Shown in pieces: positions 25,450 to 33,696 of a DNA stretch of 45,816 bases. The notes under the pieces were generated by a model that made no database searches, was not told the DNA's origin, and was given only the letters and a program-made list of their open reading frames with translations. The stretch's first letter is position 1, and every line of letters starts with the position of its first letter. The translations under genes were made by a program, and so were the position numbers. The stretch spans positions 1 through 45,816 of the forward strand of contig JAAYAY010000133.1 in assembly GCA_012719125.1 (NCBI GenBank), in the 5' to 3' direction. This stretch comes from Planctomycetaceae bacterium. GTDB taxonomy: Bacteria > Planctomycetota > Planctomycetia > Pirellulales > Thermoguttaceae.

Positions 25450-27561
25450 ATGAAAACTATCACAACCATTCGAACGAGTGTGGCGGGGATCCTGGGGACA
25501 ATGCTCCTGGCCATGCCTGCATGGGGCCAGGCACCGCCACCGCCGGCCGCCTCTGCTTCACGCAGCGCGGACACCGACGTTGTGGGCTGGTGGGCATTCG
25601 ACGACTTGGTACGGCGTGGCGCCTATGATCGGGCGACGCAGAAGCAGGATCTCTCGGTAGGTCTTCTCCGAAATGCCCCTGGGGTGCTCGGCAACGGGCT
25701 CAAGTGCGACGGCCTGACTTCGTGCATCATCCGCAAAGCGGCCGAAACACCCAAACTCGACGGTCCCTTCGCCATCGAAACCTGGGTCGCACCGCAGACC
25801 TATCCCTGGAACTGGTGCCCGATCGTGGCGCAGAACCGCGACGAGGCGGCGGGCTACTACTTCGGATTGAACGCTGACGGACACGTCGGGCTGCTTCTGG
25901 CCGTTGACGGGCAATGGAAGATGTGCGTCTCCGAGGCCAGGTTGCCCCTATTGAAGTGGTCGCATGTCGCCGGCACCTTCCACCCGGAGTACGGCATCTC
26001 CGTCTACATCAACGGCGAGAAGGCACGCTATCTGCCGATAGTCGGCGAACTTACGTCGGCTGAGGACACCGACTTGCGGATCGCGCGAAATCACAACAAG
26101 AAACCGTTGGCACACGTAATCCGCAACGACTATTCCATACCGGCCGCCTATTCTTTCGACGGCCTCCTCGACGAGATCAAGATTCACCGCGGCGCGATGA
26201 CCGATCAAGCGGTTCGCGCGGCTTTCGTCTCGACCAGGCCCTCGATCGACCCGGACTTGAGACCTCGCCGACTCCCCTCCGGACCGCAAGACGCAACACG
26301 CTTTGGCGCCTTCTACGAACAGCTCAAATACGATGAAGGCTGGGACGCGCTCTGGCGCGGCGGGGGGCCGGACGTGGTTGTCGGATTCGATACGAACCCG
26401 TGCCGGCTCGTACTCTGGCGTGGCGTCTCCTACGCGCCTTGCTGGGTGACCGAGAATGGAAAATGGTTCAGCAACGAGTTCATGGAGCGAAGTCCGGTCA
26501 AGGCGGGAGGGCTGTGCGGTTGTTGCGAATCGATGTCGGACAAACGAGCCCAATACTCCCATGCAAAGATCCTGGAGAACAGCGACGCCCGGGCGGTGGT
26601 CTATTGGCGGTACAGCCCGTGCGACATCCGCTATGAGCTTCCCTACGTCGATCAGGAGACAGGCTGGGGCGACTGGGCGGAAGAGTACCACACGATCTAC
26701 CCGGACGGTGTGGCGGTACGCAAGATCGTCATGCACAGCGGCAACTTCAACGACTGGTACGAATGGTGCCAGTCCCTGCCGATCATGCAGCCGGGTGAAA
26801 CGCCTGAGGATGTCCTGAATGGGGACGACGTCCTTTCTCTGGCCAACATGGAGGGAGAGAGCCGCAGCTACGCCTGGCCGCCAAAGGGCAAAGAGGTGTT
26901 GTCCGGGGCCAATATCCAGGTGATCCACTACAGATCGCACTACTGGCCTTTTCTGGTCCTCTGGGACAAGAATGCCCGCATCTGGTTATGGAATTGGGAG
27001 CCGTCGAAGCACAGCGAATTCTCGTGGTGGAATCATTGGCCGGTGGCCCAGGTCGCCAGCGACGGCCGCAACGCGGCGGCGGCCGACCGCCCCGCCCACA
27101 GTTGCACCTCGACCCAGGATTGCGCACCCTACGCCGAAGGCGACAACACCCAAACCAAGATCATGCTCTGCGGCATGACCGACAAGAAGGCCGGCGGCCT
27201 GGTGCCGCTGGCTCGTTCCTGGCTCCGCCCACCCAGACTGCAACTTCAAAGCTCCGGCTACCACAACCACGGTTACGACCCTGCCGAACGCGCTTACGTC
27301 CTCTCCTGCGATACCCCCGACCAGCCACCGGAACTGAGAGTCGAACTGACGGCCGGCGAGGATTCCCCGCTGGTCAATCTCGCCATCCTGACCAGAAGTT
27401 GGGGCCAACGCGACGCGGCGCTGACGATCAATGGAAAGGAAGTCCCACGCGGCAGGTCCTTCCGTCTGGGCCACCTTCGCCATCTCACCGGGGCCGATCT
27501 GGTTGTCTGGATCGAACTCGAATCCGGCGAACCCGTCCAGGTTTCATTGGCAACACGCTAG
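25450..27561 (+). CDS. Exported LamG-domain protein
   Basis: A 703-residue secreted protein. ATG 25450 has GAGGAG immediately upstream; the signal peptide is MKTITTIRTSVAGILGTMLLAMPAWGQ. Residues about 45-260 form a LamG/concanavalin-like domain (GWWAFDDL, FAIETWVAPQTYP, HVAGTFHPEYGISVYINGEK, FDGLLDEIKIHRGAMTDQAV). Residues 280-700 are a large region I do not recognise, with many Trp and Cys residues and motifs such as GDWAEEYHTIYPDGVAVRKI. It probably binds or processes extracellular polysaccharide; no catalytic residues can be named. It follows the UROD-like gene closely. Confidence 0.78.
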   Translation: MKTITTIRTSVAGILGTMLLAMPAWGQAPPPPAASASRSADTDVVGWWAFDDLVRRGAYDRATQKQDLSVGLLRNAPGVLGNGLKCDGLTSCIIRKAAETPKLDGPFAIETWVAPQTYPWNWCPIVAQNRDEAAGYYFGLNADGHVGLLLAVDGQWKMCVSEARLPLLKWSHVAGTFHPEYGISVYINGEKARYLPIVGELTSAEDTDLRIARNHNKKPLAHVIRNDYSIPAAYSFDGLLDEIKIHRGAMTDQAVRAAFVSTRPSIDPDLRPRRLPSGPQDATRFGAFYEQLKYDEGWDALWRGGGPDVVVGFDTNPCRLVLWRGVSYAPCWVTENGKWFSNEFMERSPVKAGGLCGCCESMSDKRAQYSHAKILENSDARAVVYWRYSPCDIRYELPYVDQETGWGDWAEEYHTIYPDGVAVRKIVMHSGNFNDWYEWCQSLPIMQPGETPEDVLNGDDVLSLANMEGESRSYAWPPKGKEVLSGANIQVIHYRSHYWPFLVLWDKNARIWLWNWEPSKHSEFSWWNHWPVAQVASDGRNAAAADRPAHSCTSTQDCAPYAEGDNTQTKIMLCGMTDKKAGGLVPLARSWLRPPRLQLQSSGYHNHGYDPAERAYVLSCDTPDQPPELRVELTAGEDSPLVNLAILTRSWGQRDAALTINGKEVPRGRSFRLGHLRHLTGADLVVWIELESGEPVQVSLATR

Positions 27562-27761
27562 TCGGGGTCGACACAACGTCCGCCGTGTAGGTGTGCGCGC
27601 TCAACACGGATCTTCTTTGCATCCGCCGGCTTCAGGTCGTCCTGAAACTCGCCCGGAACAAGGACCACCTCGACATCCTCGCTGACGTTCTTCGCCTTCG
27701 AGGGAATGACGGGCGGCGCAGCGTGAATGACAGCTACCCGCCGGATGATCCAGCCTCCTAT
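27558..27761 (-). pseudogene. Possible decayed C-terminal fragment on the minus strand
   Basis: A 67-codon open frame without any usual start codon ends at TAG 27558-27560, tail to tail with the LamG gene. Its middle reads VSEDVEVVLVPGEFQDDLKP, which looks like genuine protein with alternating hydrophobic residues and coding-like third positions. I cannot name the family. It may be the relic of a gene whose 5' part is lost. Confidence 0.25.
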
Positions 27762-28007
27762 TCAGAGGGGGACGCCCGACTTGAGCGTCCGGTTGGCTGC
27801 GCTACAATACCGGCAGGCGTTCGACCGAATCGTGCTCACGCTTGCCGACACCAGCCCAAGTAGCCTGGCCGGGACGACCAAGCAGATCGACTTTCGACGG
27901 CCCACGTGAAAGCGGCATGGGTTAGGTCGGCTGCCGTTCGGTGTGCGGTCGTCGAGCGGCGGAACAAAGAAGAGGATCGGGTTCACCTTCAGTCGGAGTA
28001 TCCAACA
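27562..28007. other. Intergenic region without a confident gene
   Basis: 446 bp between the LamG gene and the PQQ-propeller gene. Apart from the minus-strand fragment at 27558-27761, nothing convincing was seen; the frame at 27727-27909 on the plus strand has no support. Confidence 0.35.
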
Positions 28008-29270
28008 ATGCTCGCACGATCAGATAATCGTGTCCTTCTCTGCGGTGCGCTGCTGATCCTCATGAAGTCCCAGGCAGTTTGCCTGGGCGACCAGGAAGGT
28101 ACACACACCGTGCTTCATGTCTCTGCGGAATCGATTCCGCAGGAAGAGCCTCGTCCCGACGATTGGCCAATGTATGGCTGCGACGCGGGCAACACGTTCT
28201 GCAATCGGAATGAGAAAACACTTGCACCACCGCTCGCAGAAGTCTGGGAGTTCGAGTGTCCGGGCTATGTGGACGGTGTCGTCGTCAGTTCGGGCATCTT
28301 GCTGGCAGGGGGCAGCGACGATCACAAGCAAGAAGTCTTTGCGTTGGATGCCCGGAACGGGCGCCATCTGTGGACATTCACCCTGCCGGGCGGCGGAGGC
28401 GGGGCCATCGGCAGCACTCCAGCCTGCTGCGGCGATCTGGCTTTCTTCGGCGGCCAGAATGACAGGAACGTCTACGCGGTTCATCTCCGGACGGGTGAAT
28501 TGCGCTGGCAACAGGGAGAGATCAAGAGCATGTTTGGCGTCTCTCCCAAAGTCATAGACGGCGCCGTGTACGTCAACTCGGTCCAGTCCGGTCTCTGGGC
28601 GTTCGATGCGAACACGGGAAAGAAGTTGTGGGGGGATGAAGCACTGGGGCGGCAAGCCGATATTGCAGTCATCGCCAACACGCTGCTGCGACCCGGCGGC
28701 GCCTATGGCGGTGCTCTGGTTGCTCTCGACACACGTAACGGTCAGCAATGTTGGACGCACGCTGACGGTTCAACCAGTTTTGGGATGGCCGCGACTGAAG
28801 ATCTGGTTTTCGCGACCTATGCCGGGGCATCTCCTGTTGAAGTCCCTGAAGGTGACAAATTCAAGCGATTTACGTACGACCGGATTGCCGCCTTCCGCAC
28901 TCGCGATGGAAAGAAAGCCTGGGAGACCGTGCTTAAACAAGATGCGTTATACAGCGGGCTACTTGTTGCTGAAGATAGGCTGTACGTAGCTTCTCGCCAG
29001 GGAAGCATCTGCTCCCTTGACAGCGGGACCGGTGAGCTGCGTGTGGACCGGCCATTCAAAGAAGGATGGGGCCAGTTGATCGGCACCAGTGACCTGATCT
29101 TCGTCTCTTCGAGGGATGCCGTTTTGGCGCTCGCGCCCGACTCCCTGAAAACACGGTGGGCAATATCAGTTCCCGGCTTCCAGCACTTGGCCGCCGCCAA
29201 CGGCAAGCTCTATGTCGCTGCCGGCTCGAAGATCATTGCCTTTGCCAACGCCAAGCCCAATGATGAATAG
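28008..29270 (+). CDS. Exported PQQ-like beta-propeller protein
   Basis: A 420-residue protein with a signal peptide (MLARSDNRVLLCGALLILMKSQAVC). The mature part is a seven-bladed-type PQQ-like propeller, seen from repeated blade motifs: VFALDARNGRHLWTF, VYAVHLRTGELRWQ, LWAFDANTGKKLWG, LVALDTRNGQQCWTH, IAAFRTRDGKKAWET, ICSLDSGTGELRV. The last Trp-docking motifs occupy residues 100-400. Such proteins usually serve as outer-cell scaffolds or as PQQ-dependent dehydrogenases; the catalytic Glu/Asp residues of dehydrogenases are not evident, so a scaffold role is more likely. ATG 28008 was chosen over the upstream ATG at 27906 on account of the signal peptide. Confidence 0.82.
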   Translation: MLARSDNRVLLCGALLILMKSQAVCLGDQEGTHTVLHVSAESIPQEEPRPDDWPMYGCDAGNTFCNRNEKTLAPPLAEVWEFECPGYVDGVVVSSGILLAGGSDDHKQEVFALDARNGRHLWTFTLPGGGGGAIGSTPACCGDLAFFGGQNDRNVYAVHLRTGELRWQQGEIKSMFGVSPKVIDGAVYVNSVQSGLWAFDANTGKKLWGDEALGRQADIAVIANTLLRPGGAYGGALVALDTRNGQQCWTHADGSTSFGMAATEDLVFATYAGASPVEVPEGDKFKRFTYDRIAAFRTRDGKKAWETVLKQDALYSGLLVAEDRLYVASRQGSICSLDSGTGELRVDRPFKEGWGQLIGTSDLIFVSSRDAVLALAPDSLKTRWAISVPGFQHLAAANGKLYVAAGSKIIAFANAKPNDE

Positions 29271-29911
29271 AAGCCGGACGATCGGGTCCAGCCGTGTAGC
29301 AAAACCGCCATGGCCGTGCCAAGCCCGCCAGCCACCAGCGAGATCCGAGCCAGCATTCAGTTCCGCCGACGAACTCCCAAGTACTCGCCGCAGACATCAC
29401 ATTCAGTCTGAGCGGCGGACGGTTCCTTCTCAGAACAGGCCTTTCGGAGTGCTGCTTGCATCGCTTGACGAGATTCGATTCGGATTCAGACAGAAAGAGG
29501 TGTGTCGCTTAAGTTGGGCGGCACATCTCTGATAATCGTCGGTCACGAGCGAGCTTGTTTTGGGTCAAGAGTCACTTCTTCTGCTTCAGATCGATCACGT
29601 TCACTTCATCGGTACCAACGTCTCCCCGTCTGCCAGCGTGCCTTCGAGCTTCAACGTGACAAAGGTCCCGGCTTTGCCGGCCTCGGCGACCTCATCGAGG
29701 GCCTTGATCTCCTCCGCCACGAACTTCGCCACGAAGTACCCTCGGTCGTCAGCTTTCCACCAATCCCTTGCCGCGAAACGGTTTAGCACCACAGCATGGG
29801 CATCTGTCCCGTTGAAGGCTCTCGGTCGATCCTAGGAACGTTGCTCGTCACGCTGCTCTCAGGACTCAGCCTCGGTGCTTGGGTGCGAGGTTCTTCCTGG
29901 GCCACGCCCCT
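29271..29911. other. Intergenic region with a decayed gene fragment
   Basis: 640 bp between the PQQ gene and lepA. The only coding-like signal is the minus-strand remnant at 29572-29831. The rest (29271-29571, 29832-29911) shows nothing recognisable. Confidence 0.4.
29572..29831 (-). pseudogene. Frameshifted remnant of a secreted dockerin-type protein
   Basis: Minus-strand frame one reads RAFNGTDAHAVVLNRF...VAKFVAEEIKALDEVAEAGKAG...EGTLADGETL to about 29617, then stops at 29601. Shifting by one base continues GTDEVNVIDLKQKK to TGA at 29572-29574. The pieces resemble the C-terminal beta-sandwich of planctomycete dockerin-type surface proteins (GTLADGTPFxGTDTIRVID). Upstream, a TAG at 29832-29834 cuts the frame, so the N-terminal part is missing. 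It is decayed by truncation and a one-base deletion. Confidence 0.5.
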
Positions 29912-31708
29912 TTACTTCCTATCCGCCGCCAGCACCGAAATGAAGGCCTTTTGCGGGATCTGGACTTGGCCGACCTGCTTCATCTTGGCCTTGCCCTTTT
30001 TCTGCTTTTCGAGGAGCTTCTTCTTGCGGGTGATGTCGCCGCCGTAGCACTTGGCCGTCACGTCCTTGCGGTAGGCCTGGATCGTCGAGCGGGCGATGAT
30101 CTTGCCGCCGATCACGCCCTGGATGGGGATCTTGAACTGGTGGCGGGGAATCGCTTCGGCCAGTTGCTCGCAGTAGTGCAGCGCCCGGGCCCGGGCTTTG
30201 TCGCGATGGACCAGGTAGGCCAGGGCATCGACCGGTTCGCCGTTGATGAGGATTTCGACCTTGACCACGTCGGTCTCGCGATAGTCGATGGTCACGTAGT
30301 CGAACGAGCCGTAGCCGCGGGTGACCGTCTTGAGTTTGCCGTAAAAATCGAACAGCACCTCGCCCAGCGGCATCTCGCTGACCACCTCGACCCGGCCCAC
30401 GCACAGGTAATTCATCTGCTGGCTGGCCGAGCGATACTCGCGGCACAGGTCCATGACCGATCCGACGTACTCTTCGGGAGTGAGGATCGACGCCTTGATG
30501 TAGGGCTCCGTGACGCCGGCGATCTTGATCGGATCGGGCCAGTTTCCCGGGTTGTCGACCTCGATCACGTCGCCGTCCTTCAGCGACACCTTGTATCTGA
30601 CCGACGGAGCCGAGACGACCAGGCCGATGTCGAACTCCCGCTGCAGGCGTTCCTGGACCACGTCGAGGTGCAAGAGGCCGAGGAATCCGCAGCGGAACCC
30701 GAAGCCCAGGGCCGCGGAACTGTCTCTCTCGTAGGTCAGCGAGGCGTCGTTGATGGCCAGTTTGTCGAGGGCCTGTGCGAGTTCGCGGTATTCGTCCGAA
30801 TTGATCGGATAGATCGAAGAGAAGACGACCGATTTGGCCTTCTGGTAGCCGGGGACCGGTTCGGCCGCCGGGCGGTCGAGCTGGGTGATCGTATCGCCGA
30901 CTTCGATCTCCCGCACGCTCTTGATTCCCGCGATGATGTAGCCCACCTCTCCGGCGCTGAGTTGCTCCGCGGGACAGAACTTCAGCCGGTTGACACCCAC
31001 TTCTTCCACGGTGTAATCCCAGCCCGAGTGCATGAAATGGATGGGGTCGCCCGGCTTCACCGTGCCGTCCATGATGCGGCAGAGGAGGATCACTCCGCGA
31101 TAACGATCGAACTGGGCGTCGAAGACGAGGGCTTTGAGCGGCCCGGCCGGGTCGCCCTTGGGGCAAGGCAGCTTCTCGACGATTCCCTTGAGCACGTCTT
31201 GAATGCCGACGCCCGTCTTGGCCGAGACCGGGATGGCCGCGAACGGATCGAGCCCCAGGTCCTTGTCGATCTCTTCGAGCACCCGGTCGACGTCGGCTGC
31301 CGGCAGATCGATCTTATTGATGATCGGCAGCAGTTCCAGGTTGTTGTCCAGCGCCAGGTAGAGATTGGCGACGGTCTGCGCCTCCACGCCCTGGGACGCA
31401 TCCACGACGATCAAGGCACCGTCGCACGCCAGGAGCGAGCGCCGCACTTCGTGCGAGAAATCAACGTGGCCCGGGGTGTCGATCAGGTTCAGTTGATAGT
31501 TCTGCCCGTCGGGGGCCCGGTAGGGAAGGGTAATCGAATTGCTCTTGATCGTGATTCCCCGTTCGCGCTCGATATCCATCGAGTCGAGCACCTGGTCGCG
31601 AAACTCGCGCTGCGAAACGGCGCCGCAGGCCTGGATCAACCGATCGGCCAGGGTCGATTTCCCATGATCGATATGGGCGATGATGCAGAAATTGCGAATA
31701 TGGTTCAT
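29912..31708 (-). CDS. lepA: Elongation factor 4 (LepA), ribosome back-translocase
   Basis: A 598-residue translational GTPase, the usual length. G1 AHIDHGKST at 11-19, switch RERGITIK at 48-55, DTPGH at 77-81 and NKID at 131-134 are intact, followed by domain II and the LepA-specific C-terminal domain (GVIGGKIIARSTIQAYRKD). It binds the ribosome and promotes back-translocation or assembly. The gene stands alone with its ATG at 31708 facing the intergenic repeat region at 31709-31995. Confidence 0.97.
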   Translation of the reverse strand: MNHIRNFCIIAHIDHGKSTLADRLIQACGAVSQREFRDQVLDSMDIERERGITIKSNSITLPYRAPDGQNYQLNLIDTPGHVDFSHEVRRSLLACDGALIVVDASQGVEAQTVANLYLALDNNLELLPIINKIDLPAADVDRVLEEIDKDLGLDPFAAIPVSAKTGVGIQDVLKGIVEKLPCPKGDPAGPLKALVFDAQFDRYRGVILLCRIMDGTVKPGDPIHFMHSGWDYTVEEVGVNRLKFCPAEQLSAGEVGYIIAGIKSVREIEVGDTITQLDRPAAEPVPGYQKAKSVVFSSIYPINSDEYRELAQALDKLAINDASLTYERDSSAALGFGFRCGFLGLLHLDVVQERLQREFDIGLVVSAPSVRYKVSLKDGDVIEVDNPGNWPDPIKIAGVTEPYIKASILTPEEYVGSVMDLCREYRSASQQMNYLCVGRVEVVSEMPLGEVLFDFYGKLKTVTRGYGSFDYVTIDYRETDVVKVEILINGEPVDALAYLVHRDKARARALHYCEQLAEAIPRHQFKIPIQGVIGGKIIARSTIQAYRKDVTAKCYGGDITRKKKLLEKQKKGKAKMKQVGQVQIPQKAFISVLAADRK

Positions 31709-31995
31709 AGAACTTGCTGAGAGACCGTTAACGCTTTGCTAAACGCTCCGAATCCATCAATTCTAGCCTAAGACGCCGAAAACGGGTAGGGATGGGCGTG
31801 TTCTGGCTGCTCGCCTGTTCGGCGAGCAAGAGGGCAAGTAGAATGGCGGCACGATCCGGGAAGAAAGCAGGCCGCCACAGCCCGCTTGGCCGATCGCCAG
31901 AAGGACACTGTCCCAGTTTCCCTTCGTTGCGGTTGGGGAAATCGGGACAGTGCCCCGGCAATTCGTTGACACGTTCTTGGGAGGAGGTCGTCATA
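31709..31995. other. Divergent intergenic region with a palindrome
   Basis: 287 bp between lepA and the esterase gene. It contains the hairpin at 31906-31952 and the ribosome site of the esterase. No promoter consensus stands out. Confidence 0.4.
31906..31952. repeat. CACTGTCCC-type inverted repeat hairpin
   Basis: A 17-bp arm CACTGTCCCAGTTTCCC (31906-31922) pairs with 31936-31952 at 15 of 17 positions, with a 13-base loop. It shares the ACTGTCCC core of the unit at 18428-18479. Confidence 0.55.
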
Positions 31996-33450
31996 ATGAT
32001 GTGTACAGTTATCCATTGCAGGGCAACAGTCACGCGATCCGCCGGCGGTTGTGGTGCGGCCTGTGACCGCCGTTCCTTCTGCAAGCAAGCCGCCGCGTTT
32101 GGATTGTTTCCCTTGGGACCCATTGCATATCTTGGCGTGGTCGTTGGGTGTTCGCTGGGCTTGTTCGTTCCCGCCTTTGGACAGGAATTCGACATCGAAC
32201 GAGAGAGGATCATCCAAAGCGAGCGATCCGACGGGCGGCAACTGAGCACGCGGGGACTCATACATCATCTCTTGCGCACAGAGCATCCCAAGTTGGCTTT
32301 CGACCCGGAATTCACGCCCGAGGAGTTTGCAGCGTGGCAGTTGCGCGTGCGGGACAAGCTGGAGGAACTGTTGAACTTCCCCGAGGTGGCGCCGCAGCCC
32401 GCCCCCAAGAAGCTGTGGACCGAGGATCGCGACGGCTACAGACTGGAGAAGTGGGAAGCCTACCCTGAGCCGGGCAGCGTCGTTCCTTACCTGGTGCTGA
32501 TTCCGGACGGCGTCACGCCCGAACATCCCGGGCCGGCGGTGATGTGCTTCTCGGGCTCATCGGATACGAAGGAGAATCTGGCCGGGGAGCCGCCGCTGCA
32601 CCCGAGCTTCGAGCCGGACGGCCGCACCCACGCCGGCTGGCGGCACGCTGTGCGCAACCAGCAAGCCCTTCAGTTTGCCAAGGCAGGTCTTGTGGCGGTG
32701 GCGGTGGACCATCCGGGAAACGGCGAACTCTCGGATCTGGCGAAGTACCGCAAGACGAGCGCGGACGATCGCAACACGCTCTCTCGCTATCTGATCGACG
32801 CGGGCCGCAGCTATCTTGGTCTGTCCGTGTTTCAGAAACGCCAGATTCTTCAGTGGTTGCGCTCGCAGCGGTTTGTGGACGCCGACCGCATTGCGTTGAG
32901 CGGCCATTCCCTGGGCACCGAGCCCCTCTTGATGATGGCCGTGCTCGATCCGCAGATTCAAGCCATGGTGTGGAACGATTTCCTCTGCCCGAACATGGAA
33001 CGAGCGAAGGTGTGCACCAAGCCGGACAATCGCGGTGTCCGCCCGCCGGCGAACTTTCTAGGGCACTGCGTACCGGGTCTGTGGGAATGGTTCGACTACC
33101 CGGACCTGGTGGCGTCCTTTGCCCCGCGTCCGGTGATCCTGACGGAAGGGGGCCCCACGCACTCGCTGAATCTGGTGCGGAAAGCCTATGAGATCGCCGG
33201 AGCGCCGGAGAACGTTTCGATCCATTACTATCCGAAATACGCCAATCCGACCGATCGCCACGACGGCGAGCCCATCCCGGAGGGGCTCGACCAGAATGAA
33301 TGGTTCGAATATGCCAATGTGGACGTGCCTTGCCATTATTTCAAGGGGTATTTCGCCATTCCGTGGCTGACGAAGCATTTTCGGCTCCCCGATTGTGGCG
33401 AAGTGTATCCTCCGGCTCCGCCTGAGGCTGTGCCTGAGCCTTTGAAGTGA
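31996..33450 (+). CDS. Exported alpha/beta hydrolase (dienelactone-hydrolase-like or acetyl xylan esterase-like)
   Basis: A 484-residue protein. ATG 31996 lies 8 bases after GGAGGAGG. The N-terminus contains RRSFCKQAAAFGLFPLG, a Tat-like leader, before a hydrophobic stretch. The hydrolase core has the nucleophile elbow GHSLGTE near residue 306 and downstream a conserved aspartate and His (DRHDGEP and following) expected for a Ser-Asp-His triad; the strand preceding it carries YLVLIPDG and MCFSGSS. Proteins of this shape often deacetylate plant or microbial polysaccharides, so a sugar-esterase role is plausible but unproven. It starts the run of exported enzymes. Confidence 0.75.
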   Translation: MMCTVIHCRATVTRSAGGCGAACDRRSFCKQAAAFGLFPLGPIAYLGVVVGCSLGLFVPAFGQEFDIERERIIQSERSDGRQLSTRGLIHHLLRTEHPKLAFDPEFTPEEFAAWQLRVRDKLEELLNFPEVAPQPAPKKLWTEDRDGYRLEKWEAYPEPGSVVPYLVLIPDGVTPEHPGPAVMCFSGSSDTKENLAGEPPLHPSFEPDGRTHAGWRHAVRNQQALQFAKAGLVAVAVDHPGNGELSDLAKYRKTSADDRNTLSRYLIDAGRSYLGLSVFQKRQILQWLRSQRFVDADRIALSGHSLGTEPLLMMAVLDPQIQAMVWNDFLCPNMERAKVCTKPDNRGVRPPANFLGHCVPGLWEWFDYPDLVASFAPRPVILTEGGPTHSLNLVRKAYEIAGAPENVSIHYYPKYANPTDRHDGEPIPEGLDQNEWFEYANVDVPCHYFKGYFAIPWLTKHFRLPDCGEVYPPAPPEAVPEPLK

Positions 33451-33471
33451 CGGCGGGGTCGTTTGTCGGTC

Positions 33472-33491
33472 ATTCCCGCGAAGGCGGGAAT
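33472..33491. repeat. ATTCCCGC/GCGGGAAT hairpin of a widespread type
   Basis: A perfect 8-bp stem ATTCCCGC / GCGGGAAT with a 4-base loop lies 21 bp after the hydrolase stop. Similar hairpins are dispersed in many bacterial genomes. Here it could act as an end-of-transcript structure. Confidence 0.6.
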
Positions 33492-33534
33492 CTAAATGGC
33501 CTTGCGTGAGTCGCGGAAACATGCTTCCAATCGA

Positions 33535-33621
33535 GATAGCCGCGTGGGCTTGCCCCGCGCTCCGTTGTCTGCCAGTCTTATCGAAGCACGACCGAGCGCG
33601 GGGCAAGCCCACGCGGCTATC
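33535..33621. repeat. Perfect 28-bp inverted repeat element
   Basis: The arm at 33535-33562 (starting GATAGCCGCGTGGGCTTG) is the exact reverse complement of 33594-33621, with a 31-base centre. Outer sequences near 33499 (GGCCTTGCGTGAGTC) and 33650 (GGAATCACGCAAAGCC) also pair at 13 of 15, so the whole element may run from about 33499 to 33660. It looks like a small non-autonomous element or a strong hairpin. Confidence 0.65.
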
Positions 33622-33696
33622 AATCTCTCGCAAACTCCCCCAGGAATCACGCAAAGCCGTCTTGAAACGCCATGTGTCTTCGAGTCCTGTGTGCTA

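Noticed and set aside
29879-31720. 613-codon plus-strand open frame
   Set aside because: It is the exact antisense of lepA, which has all GTPase motifs; the antisense product is rich in Asp/Val/His from GC-rich codons and has no motifs.
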